NCBI RefSeq assembly: GCF_001590785.1
Contig: NZ_LTAO01000018.1
Location: 1 to 40,984, forward strand
Direction: 5' to 3'
DNA from: Alkalihalobacillus trypoxylicola
GTDB taxonomy: Bacteria > Bacillota > Bacilli > Bacillales > Bacillaceae_D
DNA: 40,984 nucleotides
The position numbers and the translations under genes were made by a program. Below the pieces are notes generated by a model, which was not told where the DNA came from, did not search any database, and worked only from the letters and a program-made list of their open reading frames with translations. This document shows, one piece after another, positions 27,696 through 36,466 of the stretch; position 1 is the first letter of the stretch, and the number at the start of each line of letters is the position of its first letter.

Positions 27696-28355
27696 TTATT
27701 TATATAACCCGTGTAAAATAATATCCATAAATGATTCCACGATTTCGTTTGTATCATCTGAGAAAGGCTCTATTTTTAATACATATGTACTAATAGTAAA
27801 CCCTAACAAGCAATACATAAATATACTAGAGGCAGCTTTTACATTAATATCTCTGAAATAATCCTTTTCTATTTTGTCTTCTAAAAAATGAGCTATGCTA
27901 TTTTTCAAAGGATCTGATATGTGTTCTAAAATCGCTTCTCTTACCTCTTCGTGATTAATAAATTCCTTTAATAAAATATTCATCTCAATCTTGTTATCTT
28001 GAACTAAATTAATCCGGTCTGTCATCTGCACTTTTATAATCTCTTCTGGTAATAAATACTTTTCGTTATTAATGTTACTCTTTTTCGAAAGTTCAGCTAT
28101 TGTTGGTGCGAGTAACTGATACAATAAGTTATTTTTCGATTTAAAATTTCTAAATAAAGTAATCTCTGCAACACCTGCTGCTTTAGCAATATCAATAGTT
28201 GAGCTTTTTTCAAACCCATGTGTAGAGAAGAGTTCTGTAGCAGCATTGATAATTTTCTTTTGACTTTTCGTAAATTGTTTTTCAAAATCGATACCATTTT
28301 TAAATTTTGATACTTGATTCATTAATACTTTTTTATCATCTAATTCCTCTTTCAT
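27696..28355 (-). CDS. TetR/AcrR-family transcriptional regulator
   Basis: A 219-aa repressor-type protein. After a 30-residue leader the TetR_N helix-turn-helix runs from about residue 32 to 80 (IINAATELFSTHGFEKSSTIDIAKAAGVAEITLFRNFKSKNNLL). The C-terminal half is a helical ligand domain with LKEFINHEEVREAIL. The ligand is unknown. Start ATG behind AGGTGAAG. No target gene is adjacent in an obvious operon; autoregulation through the palindrome at 28418-28440 is possible. Confidence 0.92.
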   Translation of the reverse strand: MKEELDDKKVLMNQVSKFKNGIDFEKQFTKSQKKIINAATELFSTHGFEKSSTIDIAKAAGVAEITLFRNFKSKNNLLYQLLAPTIAELSKKSNINNEKYLLPEEIIKVQMTDRINLVQDNKIEMNILLKEFINHEEVREAILEHISDPLKNSIAHFLEDKIEKDYFRDINVKAASSIFMYCLLGFTISTYVLKIEPFSDDTNEIVESFMDIILHGLYK

Positions 28356-28417
28356 ATCTTCACCTACTTAAATAATAAAATATTCACACTTATAAAAGGG
28401 ACTTATGTACTAATAAT

Positions 28418-28440
28418 TATATACAAATAATCTGTATATA
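28418..28440 (-). promoter_or_regulatory. Candidate TetR operator
   Basis: A perfect inverted repeat TATATAC-N9-GTATATA lies 63 bp upstream of the tetR start in AT-rich sequence. Position and size suit a TetR-family operator, but AT-rich palindromes arise easily by chance. Confidence 0.4.
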
Positions 28441-28596
28441 GGTATATTAAAGCATATTTTATGAAAATATTGTACTAAATATTAAGTTTAATCTATTAAA
28501 TCCCTATTCATTTACTCTTTATTATTCCTTTTTTTGTTAAAAATTATGTCTAATCACATCTATTTAATCATTTTCTCTTTAAATTAATTTTTAATC

Positions 28597-28793
28597 GATT
28601 GAACCCATTTCATCATTCACATCTTTTAATGAAAACGGAGGGATTAGGTTTTGATTTTCACTTTAGGTAGATGCTTTCCTAAGGGCTTGTCTTCAGCTAA
28701 CTCTGACTATGCAGAGCTTCGCCAGAGTGGATTTTCAGACTGCGCTGTTCCTTTGGGAGTCACTACCTACCGTTTCAATCAACGAGTAAATTC
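28597..28793 (+). repeat. Palindromic repeat element, copy C
   Basis: Has the outer left arm (GATTGAACCCATTTCATCATTC, from 28597) seen in copies A and B, then the core 28646-28793. It is the first of three head-to-tail copies that fill most of the 958-bp gap between the tetR and FAH genes. Confidence 0.85.
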
Positions 28794-28811
28794 GCAAACA
28801 TTTCACTACAT

Positions 28812-28982
28812 CTTTATAATAAAATCGAGCGGTTAGGTTTTGATTTCCACTTGAGGTAGATGCTTTCCCAAGGGCTTGTCTTCAGCTAACTCTGACTACG
28901 CAGAGCTACGTCAGAGTGGATCTTCAAACGGCGCTCATCCTTTGGGAGTCACTACCTACCGTTATAATCAACAAGTTAATTT
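28812..28982 (+). repeat. Palindromic repeat element, copy D
   Basis: Core 28835-28982 with a short AT-rich lead containing AAAATCGAGCGGTTAGG. It lies 189 bp after copy C. No outer right arm is present between C and D. Confidence 0.85.
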
Positions 28983-28997
28983 ACAAACATTTTTCTT

Positions 28998-29170
28998 TTA
29001 ATAAAAAAACCGAACGATTAGGTGTTTGATTTTCTCTTTAGGTAGATGCTTTCCCAAGGGCTTGTCTTCAGCTAACTCTGACTATGCAGAGCTTCGTCAG
29101 AGTGGATCTTCAAACGGCGCTTATCCTTCGGGAGTCTCACTACCTACCGTTATAATCTACGAGTGATTTC
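28998..29170 (+). repeat. Palindromic repeat element, copy E
   Basis: Core 29021-29170, 186 bp after copy D, with GGAGTCTCACTACCTACC at its right end (two bases longer than the other copies). The outer right arm (CAATGATGAA...) found in A and B is absent. Confidence 0.85.
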
Positions 29171-29244
29171 GCAAACATTCAAGACATATTTCAAAACAAA
29201 TCCATTTCTATAACCGTCTATTATTTATCGGCTCATTTATAAAA

Positions 29245-29290
29245 TAAAAAAGCCTGTCGAATGCCTTAAATAAGACATAAACGACAAGCT
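29245..29290 (-). terminator. Terminator of the heterocycle operon
   Basis: Arms AGCTTGTCG and CGACAGGCT on the minus strand (29282-29290 and 29251-29259, one G-T) followed by TTTTTTATTTT. It starts 24 bp after the FAH gene stop and would end the ten-gene run. Confidence 0.8.
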
Positions 29291-29313
29291 AAATACGGTA
29301 TATGACAACTCTA

Positions 29314-30177
29314 CTATAAACTTACAGATTCAACCCTAACTTTATTAATTAATACTGGAAAGTTGTTAATTTGACAGCTCACTTCATCTCCATCATTAAT
29401 TTCAACAGATCCTGGTGTACCCGTTAATAAAATATCTCCAGCCTTTAAAGTAAGAGACTGTGATAGAAAAGAAACAATGAAATAAGGAGAATACCGCATA
29501 TTTGTAACATTATTTTTCGCAATCTCTTCGCCATTTTTAACTGTTTTTACTTCAAGCTGTTCTAGATTATTGATTTCAGAAGCCGACAAAAAAGTGGGTC
29601 CTATACTTAAAAAGGTATCAAAACCTTTTGCTCGTGTTAAATATCTAGGATTCTCTCTATGAATAGCAGCCTCCGTCATATCAAGAGAAGTCGTGTAACC
29701 AGCGATTTTATTAGGCGCTTCAGCAACTGAGACATTTTTACAATCCTCTTTAATAATAATCGCTAACTCAGCTTCCGCGGTTGTTTCCTTTGAAAATGAA
29801 GGAATGATAATATATGCGCCTTGTCCGACAATACTTGTAGAGGGCTTCATAAAACTTACTGGTTCGATATAATCTTGATGCTTACCTAAGTTATTTTCAT
29901 AGTTCATTCCAATACCAATTATTTTCCCTGGACTTCGAAAGAGGGGGGCTGAAATAGCTTGGTCAAATCCTACCTTTTCCATTACCTTCAACTCATTCTC
30001 ATGTTGTTGATACCACTCCAGTACACTTTCATACAATCCTTCTTTCAAAATACTTTCAAAGGAAAGGGGCCATTGAACATGAAAATGTTGGTTAATAATT
30101 GAAAGTGGTATATATCCTGAATCGAAGTAAAAAGCCGACTCTTCTTTTCCATTTAACTTAATGGTTGATAATTTCAT
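29314..30177 (-). CDS. Fumarylacetoacetate hydrolase (FAH) family protein
   Basis: A 287-aa enzyme of the FAH/2-hydroxyhepta-diene-dioate isomerase superfamily: divalent-metal hydrolases, decarboxylases or hydratases acting on oxo-acids. A short N-terminal domain precedes the FAH fold, which begins at KIIGIGMNYENNLGKH (about 85-100). Metal ligands are seen in TAEAELAIII (E.E) and SLDMTEA, with RAKGFDTFLSIGP and LTGTPGSVEINDGDEV following. Start ATG behind GAAAGAGTG. Last gene of the operon, 74 bp after the amidase gene. It could process a carbon-skeleton product of ring opening; the reaction is unknown. Confidence 0.88.
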   Translation of the reverse strand: MKLSTIKLNGKEESAFYFDSGYIPLSIINQHFHVQWPLSFESILKEGLYESVLEWYQQHENELKVMEKVGFDQAISAPLFRSPGKIIGIGMNYENNLGKHQDYIEPVSFMKPSTSIVGQGAYIIIPSFSKETTAEAELAIIIKEDCKNVSVAEAPNKIAGYTTSLDMTEAAIHRENPRYLTRAKGFDTFLSIGPTFLSASEINNLEQLEVKTVKNGEEIAKNNVTNMRYSPYFIVSFLSQSLTLKAGDILLTGTPGSVEINDGDEVSCQINNFPVLINKVRVESVSL

Positions 30178-30251
30178 AGAATCACTCTTTCAAAATTTTA
30201 GATTTAGAATAAACAGATATCCAATTATTCGGATATAGACTTTAAGAAAAA

Positions 30252-31424
30252 CTAGCTATTATTTATAACTGGTGAAAGTTTTTTTGCAAAGGATAATAAT
30301 GATTGATCTTGGCCGTTTTTGGCCAAAAAGGATACTCCTTGTGCTAAACCATCTGGATAGCTATTAGGAATAGAAACTTGTGGTAGCTGAGCAATTCCAC
30401 TTAAGCTCGTTAACATAATCGATTTGACTCGAATATCCTCTTCACTTCCTTTCAAACGTGGCGCTACTGACGGGGTCGTAGCCATCATTAACAACTGATC
30501 TTCATGAAGCAATTCTTCTATTTGCTGCTTTAATAGAGCAAGCTCATCCTCTGCCTTTTCCTTTTCACTAAGGGTTATGGTAGAGCTCCATTTAAACCGT
30601 GCCTCCACTTCTTTTCCAAACTTTGGTTGATAAGTTTCGATCCATTTACCGTGATTATTCCAAATTTGATAACCTTGTATCATTCTGAATGTTGAAAGAG
30701 CTGATTTTAGAGAAAATGGAAGATTAATTTTCCTCACTTCATAGCCTTTCCCTGTTAATTCAGAAATCCATTGCTGATAGATTGGTTGAAATTTTGCATC
30801 ATAAACCTCTTCAAGCTCTGAAGCGATTAAAACCGTTTTAAATGACTTTTCATGTATTTGAGGCGTTTTTGGTAATAATACCTCCCCAACTTCATACAAA
30901 AGATGTGGATTTTTCGAGAACCAGCCAACCGTATCAAATCTGTCAGCTAAAGGAATCACTCCATCAAGTGGAATCACTCCATGAGTTGGTCTAAAACCGT
31001 AAATACCACAGTAACTAGCAGGCACTCGAACCGACCCTGCCGTATCGGTACCGATAGCAAAATCAACCAAATCCGCCGATACCGCCACCGCTGATCCACT
31101 TGATGAGCCACCTGGAATATGAAGGTGATGAAGAGGATTTACGGGTGTTCCATAATGTTCATTCTCTCCATTTAAACCAAACATAAGCTCATCAGTATGA
31201 GTAAAGCCCTTTAATTCAGCTCCATTTAATAATAGCTTTTCTATTATTTGTGACGTGTTTTCCGCAACAATCCCTCGCTTTTCCCAATCAGGATTACCAG
31301 CTGAGCTAATGTGATCCTTGAATGCGATAACGTCCTTTACAGCGAAAGTATATCCATTCAATGTACCTTCAACATTTTCATATTTAGTATTCCAACGTTT
31401 TTTCCACACCTTATAAGAGTCCAT
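30252..31424 (-). CDS. Amidase-signature family hydrolase
   Basis: A 390-aa amidase with the Ser-cisSer-Lys triad: Lys30 in FAVKDV, the cis-Ser in PGGSSSGSAVAV (about 107-109) and the nucleophile Ser131 in GTDTAGSVRVPASYCG. It is shorter than GatA (about 485) and lacks the extra C-terminal domain of allophanate hydrolase AtzF. In s-triazine pathways relatives act as AtzE or AtzF; in barbiturate breakdown an amidase-family ureidomalonase is known. Here it probably hydrolyses an acyclic amide or ureido product of the ring-opening enzyme. Start ATG behind AGGAGG. It lies 14 bp after the PucR gene. Confidence 0.9.
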   Translation of the reverse strand: MDSYKVWKKRWNTKYENVEGTLNGYTFAVKDVIAFKDHISSAGNPDWEKRGIVAENTSQIIEKLLLNGAELKGFTHTDELMFGLNGENEHYGTPVNPLHHLHIPGGSSSGSAVAVSADLVDFAIGTDTAGSVRVPASYCGIYGFRPTHGVIPLDGVIPLADRFDTVGWFSKNPHLLYEVGEVLLPKTPQIHEKSFKTVLIASELEEVYDAKFQPIYQQWISELTGKGYEVRKINLPFSLKSALSTFRMIQGYQIWNNHGKWIETYQPKFGKEVEARFKWSSTITLSEKEKAEDELALLKQQIEELLHEDQLLMMATTPSVAPRLKGSEEDIRVKSIMLTSLSGIAQLPQVSIPNSYPDGLAQGVSFLAKNGQDQSLLSFAKKLSPVINNS

Positions 31425-31438
31425 ATATTTTCCTCCTT

Positions 31439-33049
31439 CTATCCTTTTCCACTTTTTAACCGTTCTAACTTTAATGCAATTTGTAATTCTAATAGGTTTT
31501 CAGGGTTTTTTAAATCTAAATCTAATAGCTCTGCTATTTTTGCCAACCGATAAACAATCGTATTATAGTGAGTATACATTTTCTTCGCTGTTAATTTTAC
31601 ATTCTGATTGGCTTGAAAATAGACTTCTAGTGTTTTTAAATAATCGATGCTATTAATAGACGCATCTCTTAATGGCTGTAAAAACTGATCGATATATTGA
31701 GCGACCTCTTCGTTTTCTGGCAAAAGGTAAAGCAGTCGGTAAATATGCATATTTTCATATTTGTGAAGAGTTTCAGTAACTTGATATTTGTTCATAATGT
31801 GATACACACGACTCGCTTCCTTAAAGCTTTTTGAAATTTCTAACAATACCGAAACTGGACTTCCCACATATATTCTATGAGATTCATTCACCTTTTTACT
31901 GTTATGAAATTTCGTCACTCTTTGATCGATCAAAACCATCTGTTCCTTTAATTTTTCACAGTTATCAGCTGCTAATAATAACGTGAGCTTCCCCTTAAAT
32001 GTCGTACCAATCATTAAAAAATCTCTTTCAGATGGAAAGCTCTTCAAATACTGATAAATATCATTATTTGAGCTAACTTGATCAATCATCAGTACTTGAT
32101 AAAAGTTATGCTCTAGCGACAGGTCAAAGGCAGTTAGCCTTAAATGGATATCCGATTCAGTTAAGGCTTCTCCCATAAATAAATCACTCAAAAATTGCTC
32201 CATATACTTTTGCTCAATTTTCTTTTTAGCCGACAAATGGGTTAATTCCATACTTAATAAATCACTTATTTTTTCAATGGTTAAGCAATCTATTTCGGTT
32301 AATTGGTAGTTCGTCTCAAGACAAGCAATAAACGAAATATGTCTCTTAGAATACTCATTTAATAGTGGGGTTGAAAAGCAATAAATGTCTTCTGAATCTA
32401 ATGAAATTTTTGATAGGCCAATTCCTGTTTTTCTTTCAATTTGACTTACTAATTGATATAAATCGTCTTTATCTATTATTTTTTCTAATAATGGGGCAAT
32501 AATATTTCCCTCTAAATCATAAATAATAATCGGATTACCCATTCTATGTTCAAATTGGTGGATAACCTCTTCTATAGATTGACCCTTCGCCAACTCCTGA
32601 CTAACAAATTGGACTCGGTCATATAAAGTCATAATATGCTCTGACTCTTTAAAGAAAATTTCTTCCATCGCAACACGGACAATGTCAGAAAAAGTTGTGT
32701 CTGGAGGTATTTCAACAACAGGAAAACCAACCTCTTCTGCATTCTTTAGAAGGCTTTCAGGTATTTCCCTTAGAAATCTTCTAACCTTAATTCCAATACC
32801 CGCTATATTTCTTTCTTGTAATTGAGGAATCATGTCTGCGAACGCTTCAGGATTATCCTGAAATGGGTAGCCATTCGTTACTATGAATTCTCCAGGTCTT
32901 ACCCAATTTAATATATCAGGTCCACCGATGATATTTATTCTTGAAATGACTCGATTCGTATTCCGATGAGCGGCTTTTACTACTGAACCACTCATAGGCT
33001 CAAGCTGTAATAATCCTTCAATGGTTAACCCACGCTTAGCTGAGTCCAT
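31439..33049 (-). CDS. PucR-family transcriptional regulator
   Basis: A 536-aa regulator of the purine-catabolism type. The N-terminal PucR domain (about 10-130) contains the pattern PGEFIVTNGYPF and IAGIGIKVRRF. A GGDEF-like middle region follows, and a C-terminal HTH_30 domain contains NVKLTAKKMYTHYNTIVYRLAKI near residue 490. PucR proteins commonly control nitrogen-compound catabolism, in B. subtilis as activator of purine use. AAGGGGG sits one base before the frame's first ATG (33055) but seven before the second (33049), so I chose the latter. The gene lies inside the operon, behind a 398-bp gap that may hold its own promoter. Confidence 0.92.
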   Translation of the reverse strand: MDSAKRGLTIEGLLQLEPMSGSVVKAAHRNTNRVISRINIIGGPDILNWVRPGEFIVTNGYPFQDNPEAFADMIPQLQERNIAGIGIKVRRFLREIPESLLKNAEEVGFPVVEIPPDTTFSDIVRVAMEEIFFKESEHIMTLYDRVQFVSQELAKGQSIEEVIHQFEHRMGNPIIIYDLEGNIIAPLLEKIIDKDDLYQLVSQIERKTGIGLSKISLDSEDIYCFSTPLLNEYSKRHISFIACLETNYQLTEIDCLTIEKISDLLSMELTHLSAKKKIEQKYMEQFLSDLFMGEALTESDIHLRLTAFDLSLEHNFYQVLMIDQVSSNNDIYQYLKSFPSERDFLMIGTTFKGKLTLLLAADNCEKLKEQMVLIDQRVTKFHNSKKVNESHRIYVGSPVSVLLEISKSFKEASRVYHIMNKYQVTETLHKYENMHIYRLLYLLPENEEVAQYIDQFLQPLRDASINSIDYLKTLEVYFQANQNVKLTAKKMYTHYNTIVYRLAKIAELLDLDLKNPENLLELQIALKLERLKSGKG

Positions 33050-33086
33050 ATCCATTCCCCCTTACTTTCATAAAATTGGATATGCT

Positions 33087-33148
33087 TATCATTTTAGCTG
33101 AAGCGCCAGTGATGTCTATCATTTTATTTTAAGGTAGAATTATTCTAC
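33087..33148 (-). promoter_or_regulatory. Candidate operators upstream of pucR
   Basis: TATCATTTTA occurs twice (33087-33096 and 33117-33126), exactly 30 bp apart, and a related TATCATTTATGATA palindrome lies before the first operon gene (40180-40193). A separate perfect palindrome GTAGAAT-T-ATTCTAC occupies 33134-33148. Both lie 40-100 bp before the pucR start. Binding by PucR is a guess; the B. subtilis PucR box (TTGGTTAA core) is not seen. Confidence 0.35.
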
Positions 33149-33420
33149 TTCTTCAATTATAGTTTCACCCTTGATAAATAGGTCTTTTCGGTTCAGATAA
33201 GAGGCCATAGCACGTTCCATGTTTAAAGCTTTTACAAAATCATTAGAATTTTTTAATTTTGGAAAAAGCTCATTTTTTGTAATAAATAGAGTAGCTTTCC
33301 TTCAGCTGTTCAGCAAGACGACTACATTTTTCTCATACATCACCATTAAAAGAATCTTTTAAATGGATTCCGTGCTTTTTTTTGTTTCTTTTCAATTACT
33401 TTAACGAATAACACATTCGT
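33140..33420 (-). pseudogene. Decayed coding remnant
   Basis: On the minus strand, 33140-33302 reads as an open stretch without a start, containing FVKALNMERAMASYLNRKDL and ending EEVE-stop. It is preceded in another frame by EKCSRLAEQLKESYSIYYKK and before that by a lysine-rich piece ending RNPFKRFF. The codon pattern looks like a real protein broken by frameshifts and stops. I do not recognise the family. It sits between the second amidohydrolase gene and pucR, so the operon may once have had another gene. Confidence 0.45.
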
Positions 33421-33447
33421 CCACACCTGCTTCATGCTAAAATCCTT

Positions 33448-34704
33448 CTATCTAACGCTCCCTACTCCTATATCTAGCTTGTTCATTTTAGTTACCGTTG
33501 TACTAGCGACCAATTCTCCTTTTCTATAAACGGCTTCACACAGTGCTTTAGAAAGAATAATCTGTGTATAGTCTGTCGTATCAAACATGGCTAAATCAGC
33601 ATCGTGACCTAGCTTTAATCCGTATTGATTAAAGCCTAATGCATTTGCCGCCTTATAAGTAATCATATCCAATAGCTGCTTCATTTCTACATCATTATAA
33701 AAATAATGAACCTGTGCAAGTAAAGCACCTGCATCTATAGGATTACCTTCGCCATAAGGAGTAAAAGCATTTTGAATATTGTTGCTTCCATAAATAACAT
33801 TTACACCCTCTTCTAACAAAAGTTTAACAGGTGTCACACCTCTTCTAACAGCCTGCTCATCCTTTCTTCCATTCAAATAAAAGTCGGTTAACGGTAAGGC
33901 AATAACCGTTATACCAGACTTGGCTATTTCGACTGCAATGGCTCTTGCTTTTTTTTGTTCGATAGAGGCAAGCGAGGTTAAATGCCCAACTGACACTCTC
34001 CCCTGCATTTTATACTTATTCGTCCATTTAATCACATCTAAAATAGCCAGTTCCTCTGGATTATCAGAAAAATCTGTATGCAAATCAATATCTGCATTGT
34101 ATTTTTTGGCGAGCTGAAAGGTAAAGTTTAAGTGCTCATGTAAATTTCGGTCATTATAAGTAATACCACCCACTACATCAGCACCCTGCTCCATAGCAGT
34201 TTCCATCAAAAGCTCCATATTTTCATGGAAAAATATTCCCTCCTGTGGAAATGCGACGATTTGCAAATCGATTAGATGTTTGATTTCTTCTTTCACCTCT
34301 ACTATCGTTTCTAGAGCGCGTAATTCCATAAACGGGTCTATTTCAACTTGTGCGCGCATTTTAGTTACACCATAGCGAAGAGATTTTTCAAGAACTTTAA
34401 AACATCGACTTTTTATTTCCTCTTTAGACAAGGTTTCTTTTAATTTAGCCGTTTCTTCTATGGCTTTTTTTAAGCTTGTAATATCCTTAGGAAGTTCATG
34501 TAACATAAAGGCTTTTTCCAAATGTATATGACTTTCGACTAAGCTTGGAAGTATGATTTTATTTTTTACATCTAGTTGTTTTTTTGATAGAGGGGGACTC
34601 TCTTTGTGAGGACGCAGATAACAGATTTCACCATTTTTAATCCCTATATTCATAGGAGCTACAAAATCAGGATTTCCTACATTTAAAAATAATTGATCAA
34701 GCAC
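33448..34704 (-). CDS. Cytosine-deaminase-like amidohydrolase (metal-ligand Asp replaced)
   Basis: A 418-aa member of the amidohydrolase superfamily, near cytosine deaminase and AtzC-type triazine hydrolases. A beta-sandwich N-terminus leads to the metal motif SHIHLEKA (His59, His61), the substrate-binding Gln154 in AFPQEG, His209 in DLHTDF and His241 in SVGHLTS. At the position where CodA has the ligand Asp in HDD, this protein has Asn in YGSNNIQNAF (308-309), which may be a subfamily trait. The C-terminal sandwich (LKLGHDADLAMFD) is complete. Start GTG at 34704 behind AAAGGAGTG. A role in deaminating or dealkylating the imported ring is likely. Confidence 0.88.
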   Translation of the reverse strand: MLDQLFLNVGNPDFVAPMNIGIKNGEICYLRPHKESPPLSKKQLDVKNKIILPSLVESHIHLEKAFMLHELPKDITSLKKAIEETAKLKETLSKEEIKSRCFKVLEKSLRYGVTKMRAQVEIDPFMELRALETIVEVKEEIKHLIDLQIVAFPQEGIFFHENMELLMETAMEQGADVVGGITYNDRNLHEHLNFTFQLAKKYNADIDLHTDFSDNPEELAILDVIKWTNKYKMQGRVSVGHLTSLASIEQKKARAIAVEIAKSGITVIALPLTDFYLNGRKDEQAVRRGVTPVKLLLEEGVNVIYGSNNIQNAFTPYGEGNPIDAGALLAQVHYFYNDVEMKQLLDMITYKAANALGFNQYGLKLGHDADLAMFDTTDYTQIILSKALCEAVYRKGELVASTTVTKMNKLDIGVGSVR

Positions 34705-34744
34705 CTATTTTCACTCCTTTTAAAAGTAAAGAGAATACGCTTCT

Positions 34745-35392
34745 TCACTTAACGTATGATACGCTTTTAATCCATTCCTCACTTTTCATCACTAGACCAA
34801 AATGTCTTTCAAAATTTCGTAAACTAGCTAAATAGGCATCTTCATAGGCTGTTGCTGTTGCATCTTCTATAAGTGCTACATGATAATCTAGGTCATGTGC
34901 AGCTCTTGCCGTAGCTTCCACACATACATTAGTATTCACTCCAGTAAATATTAAACTTTCAATTCCCTTTTCTGTTAAATAATTTTGTAATTGAGAATTA
35001 GTAAAGCCGTTATAACGATGCTTCTGAATGATACATTCACTCTGTAAAGGCTTGAGGCGTTCAATCAACTGAACGCCCCATGTATTTCTTCGACAGCTAT
35101 TAGGATGATTGAATGCTTCTCTTCTTTTTTTCCAAGCCTTTTGACCATCATTATTTTGATCATGAACCATTGTCAAATAGATAACCGGGATTTCTTGTAT
35201 TCTGGCTGTTTTTAGTAACTTTTGTATAACAGAGATAATGGGTTCAAACGAACGGACATTGAAGCCCCCTTGACTAAAGGCTCCTCCCTCCTCTATAAAA
35301 TCGTTTTGCATATCAACGATGACTAAAGCTTGCTTACTCGCTTGTATGAGCTTCTTTAAACCATTATTCAATAGTGAAAACCTACCCTTCAT
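34745..35392 (-). CDS. Isochorismatase-like cysteine hydrolase (RutB/biuret hydrolase type)
   Basis: A 215-aa cysteine hydrolase with the catalytic triad Asp27 (VDMQNDF), Lys124 (QKHRYNGF) and Cys157 (TNVCVEATAR), and a cis-peptide TGVNTN. The sequence around Lys and Cys resembles RutB (ureidoacrylate amidohydrolase) and biuret hydrolase. In this operon it should cleave a carbamoyl amide released by ring opening, giving ammonia and CO2 or allophanate. The ATG lies three bases after the lipoprotein stop with its GGA too close; a TTG at codon 8 with GGGTAGG nine bases before is an alternative start. Confidence 0.9.
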   Translation of the reverse strand: MKGRFSLLNNGLKKLIQASKQALVIVDMQNDFIEEGGAFSQGGFNVRSFEPIISVIQKLLKTARIQEIPVIYLTMVHDQNNDGQKAWKKRREAFNHPNSCRRNTWGVQLIERLKPLQSECIIQKHRYNGFTNSQLQNYLTEKGIESLIFTGVNTNVCVEATARAAHDLDYHVALIEDATATAYEDAYLASLRNFERHFGLVMKSEEWIKSVSYVK

Positions 35393-35395
35393 TCC

Positions 35396-36448
35396 TTATT
35401 CATCTAGTAAAAATTCATTTGTATAATAATCGGCTAAATCATACCTTTCAGAAATGAGTAGACTCTCTTCCAATATGTCTAAGGTTGTTTCCATTTTCTC
35501 TTCTGACATCCAACCGAATGGAACACCATCAAACAATGCTATCTCTTCTAATCTTTCAATTTGTGAGAGAGTTGTTTCTATATCCGTCGCGTCAGGAAAT
35601 AATTCTACTGAAATCTCGGCTGCTTCCTCTGGATTTTCAAAAGTATAAGCAAACCCCTTATCCAAAGCGGCTAAAAACCGTTTGACTGTATTAGGATTCT
35701 CTTCAAGAAAATCTTCATTACTAATAACCGTTAAACTGGCTAAATCAAATCCATAATCAGCCATATATAAAGGAGTTAGCTCAAGACCTAATTCTTTCTC
35801 AAAGATCGGATATTCATTAGATGAGAAAATCGCTATAGCATCTACTTCCTTGTTAAAGAATAAAGCATTTCGAGCCGATGTTTCGACCGGGAATGATTGG
35901 ACCTTACTTTCATCTACACCATTTCCAGCTAAAAAATTGGGAAAAACATTTGCTAAGGAGGAGGATATAGATAAAGATATGCTTTTCCCTTCTAAATCCT
36001 TTGGTGTTTCAACAGGATTATCTGGGTAAGACACTATTAAAAAAGGAGAACGACTCATATAGGAGGCAATCATTTTTATAGGCATACCTTCAACTCTTCC
36101 TTGAGCTGGCTCAATTGTAGAAGTAATTCCAAATTCCTCATTTCCTTGTGAAACTCCTTGCATGACCTGAGCGGCTCCATTCCCTTCTAGAACCTCAACA
36201 TTTAAACCGTATTCTTCAAAAAAGCCCTTTTCTTTCGTTATAAATAACGGGGCAAACTCTCCTTTAAACTTCCAATTAAGACGCAGAGTGACATCCGTTT
36301 GTTCCGGTGCCCCAATTCCTGTTTCCTGTTCAAATAGATCGGCTTCTTCACTTGTTTGAGCGGTTGTTTCTGATGAATCATCTCCACATGCAGCTAACAC
36401 TAAACATACACAACTAATCATTATTAAGAAAAATTCATTTCTTTTCAT
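35396..36448 (-). CDS. NitT/TauT/ThiY-type ABC substrate-binding lipoprotein
   Basis: A 350-aa extracellular lipoprotein with a signal peptide ending LAAC (Cys21) and an acidic linker, then an NMT1/THI5-like periplasmic-binding fold starting LRLNWKFKGEFAPLFITKEK. GISQ-like and DLEGKSISL segments are typical. Family members bind nitrate, taurine, aliphatic sulfonates or pyrimidines such as the thiamine precursor. Given the neighbours, a small N-heterocycle is the expected ligand. Start ATG behind GGGAGG. It lies 18 bp after the ATPase gene. Confidence 0.92.
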   Translation of the reverse strand: MKRNEFFLIMISCVCLVLAACGDDSSETTAQTSEEADLFEQETGIGAPEQTDVTLRLNWKFKGEFAPLFITKEKGFFEEYGLNVEVLEGNGAAQVMQGVSQGNEEFGITSTIEPAQGRVEGMPIKMIASYMSRSPFLIVSYPDNPVETPKDLEGKSISLSISSSLANVFPNFLAGNGVDESKVQSFPVETSARNALFFNKEVDAIAIFSSNEYPIFEKELGLELTPLYMADYGFDLASLTVISNEDFLEENPNTVKRFLAALDKGFAYTFENPEEAAEISVELFPDATDIETTLSQIERLEEIALFDGVPFGWMSEEKMETTLDILEESLLISERYDLADYYTNEFLLDE

Positions 36449-36466
36449 AAGAAACCTCCCTAATTT

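Noticed and set aside
28651-28836. Open frame of 61 codons across the repeat array
   Set aside because: It is repeat copy C read through; the other copies do not keep the frame open.
28597-29170. CRISPR-like array
   Set aside because: The repeats are about 150 bp, imperfectly palindromic and spaced at 186-189 bp, and no cas genes are near.
30252-31424. Allophanate hydrolase AtzF assignment for the amidase
   Set aside because: The protein has only the amidase domain and lacks the long C-terminal domain of AtzF-type enzymes, so the substrate is left open.
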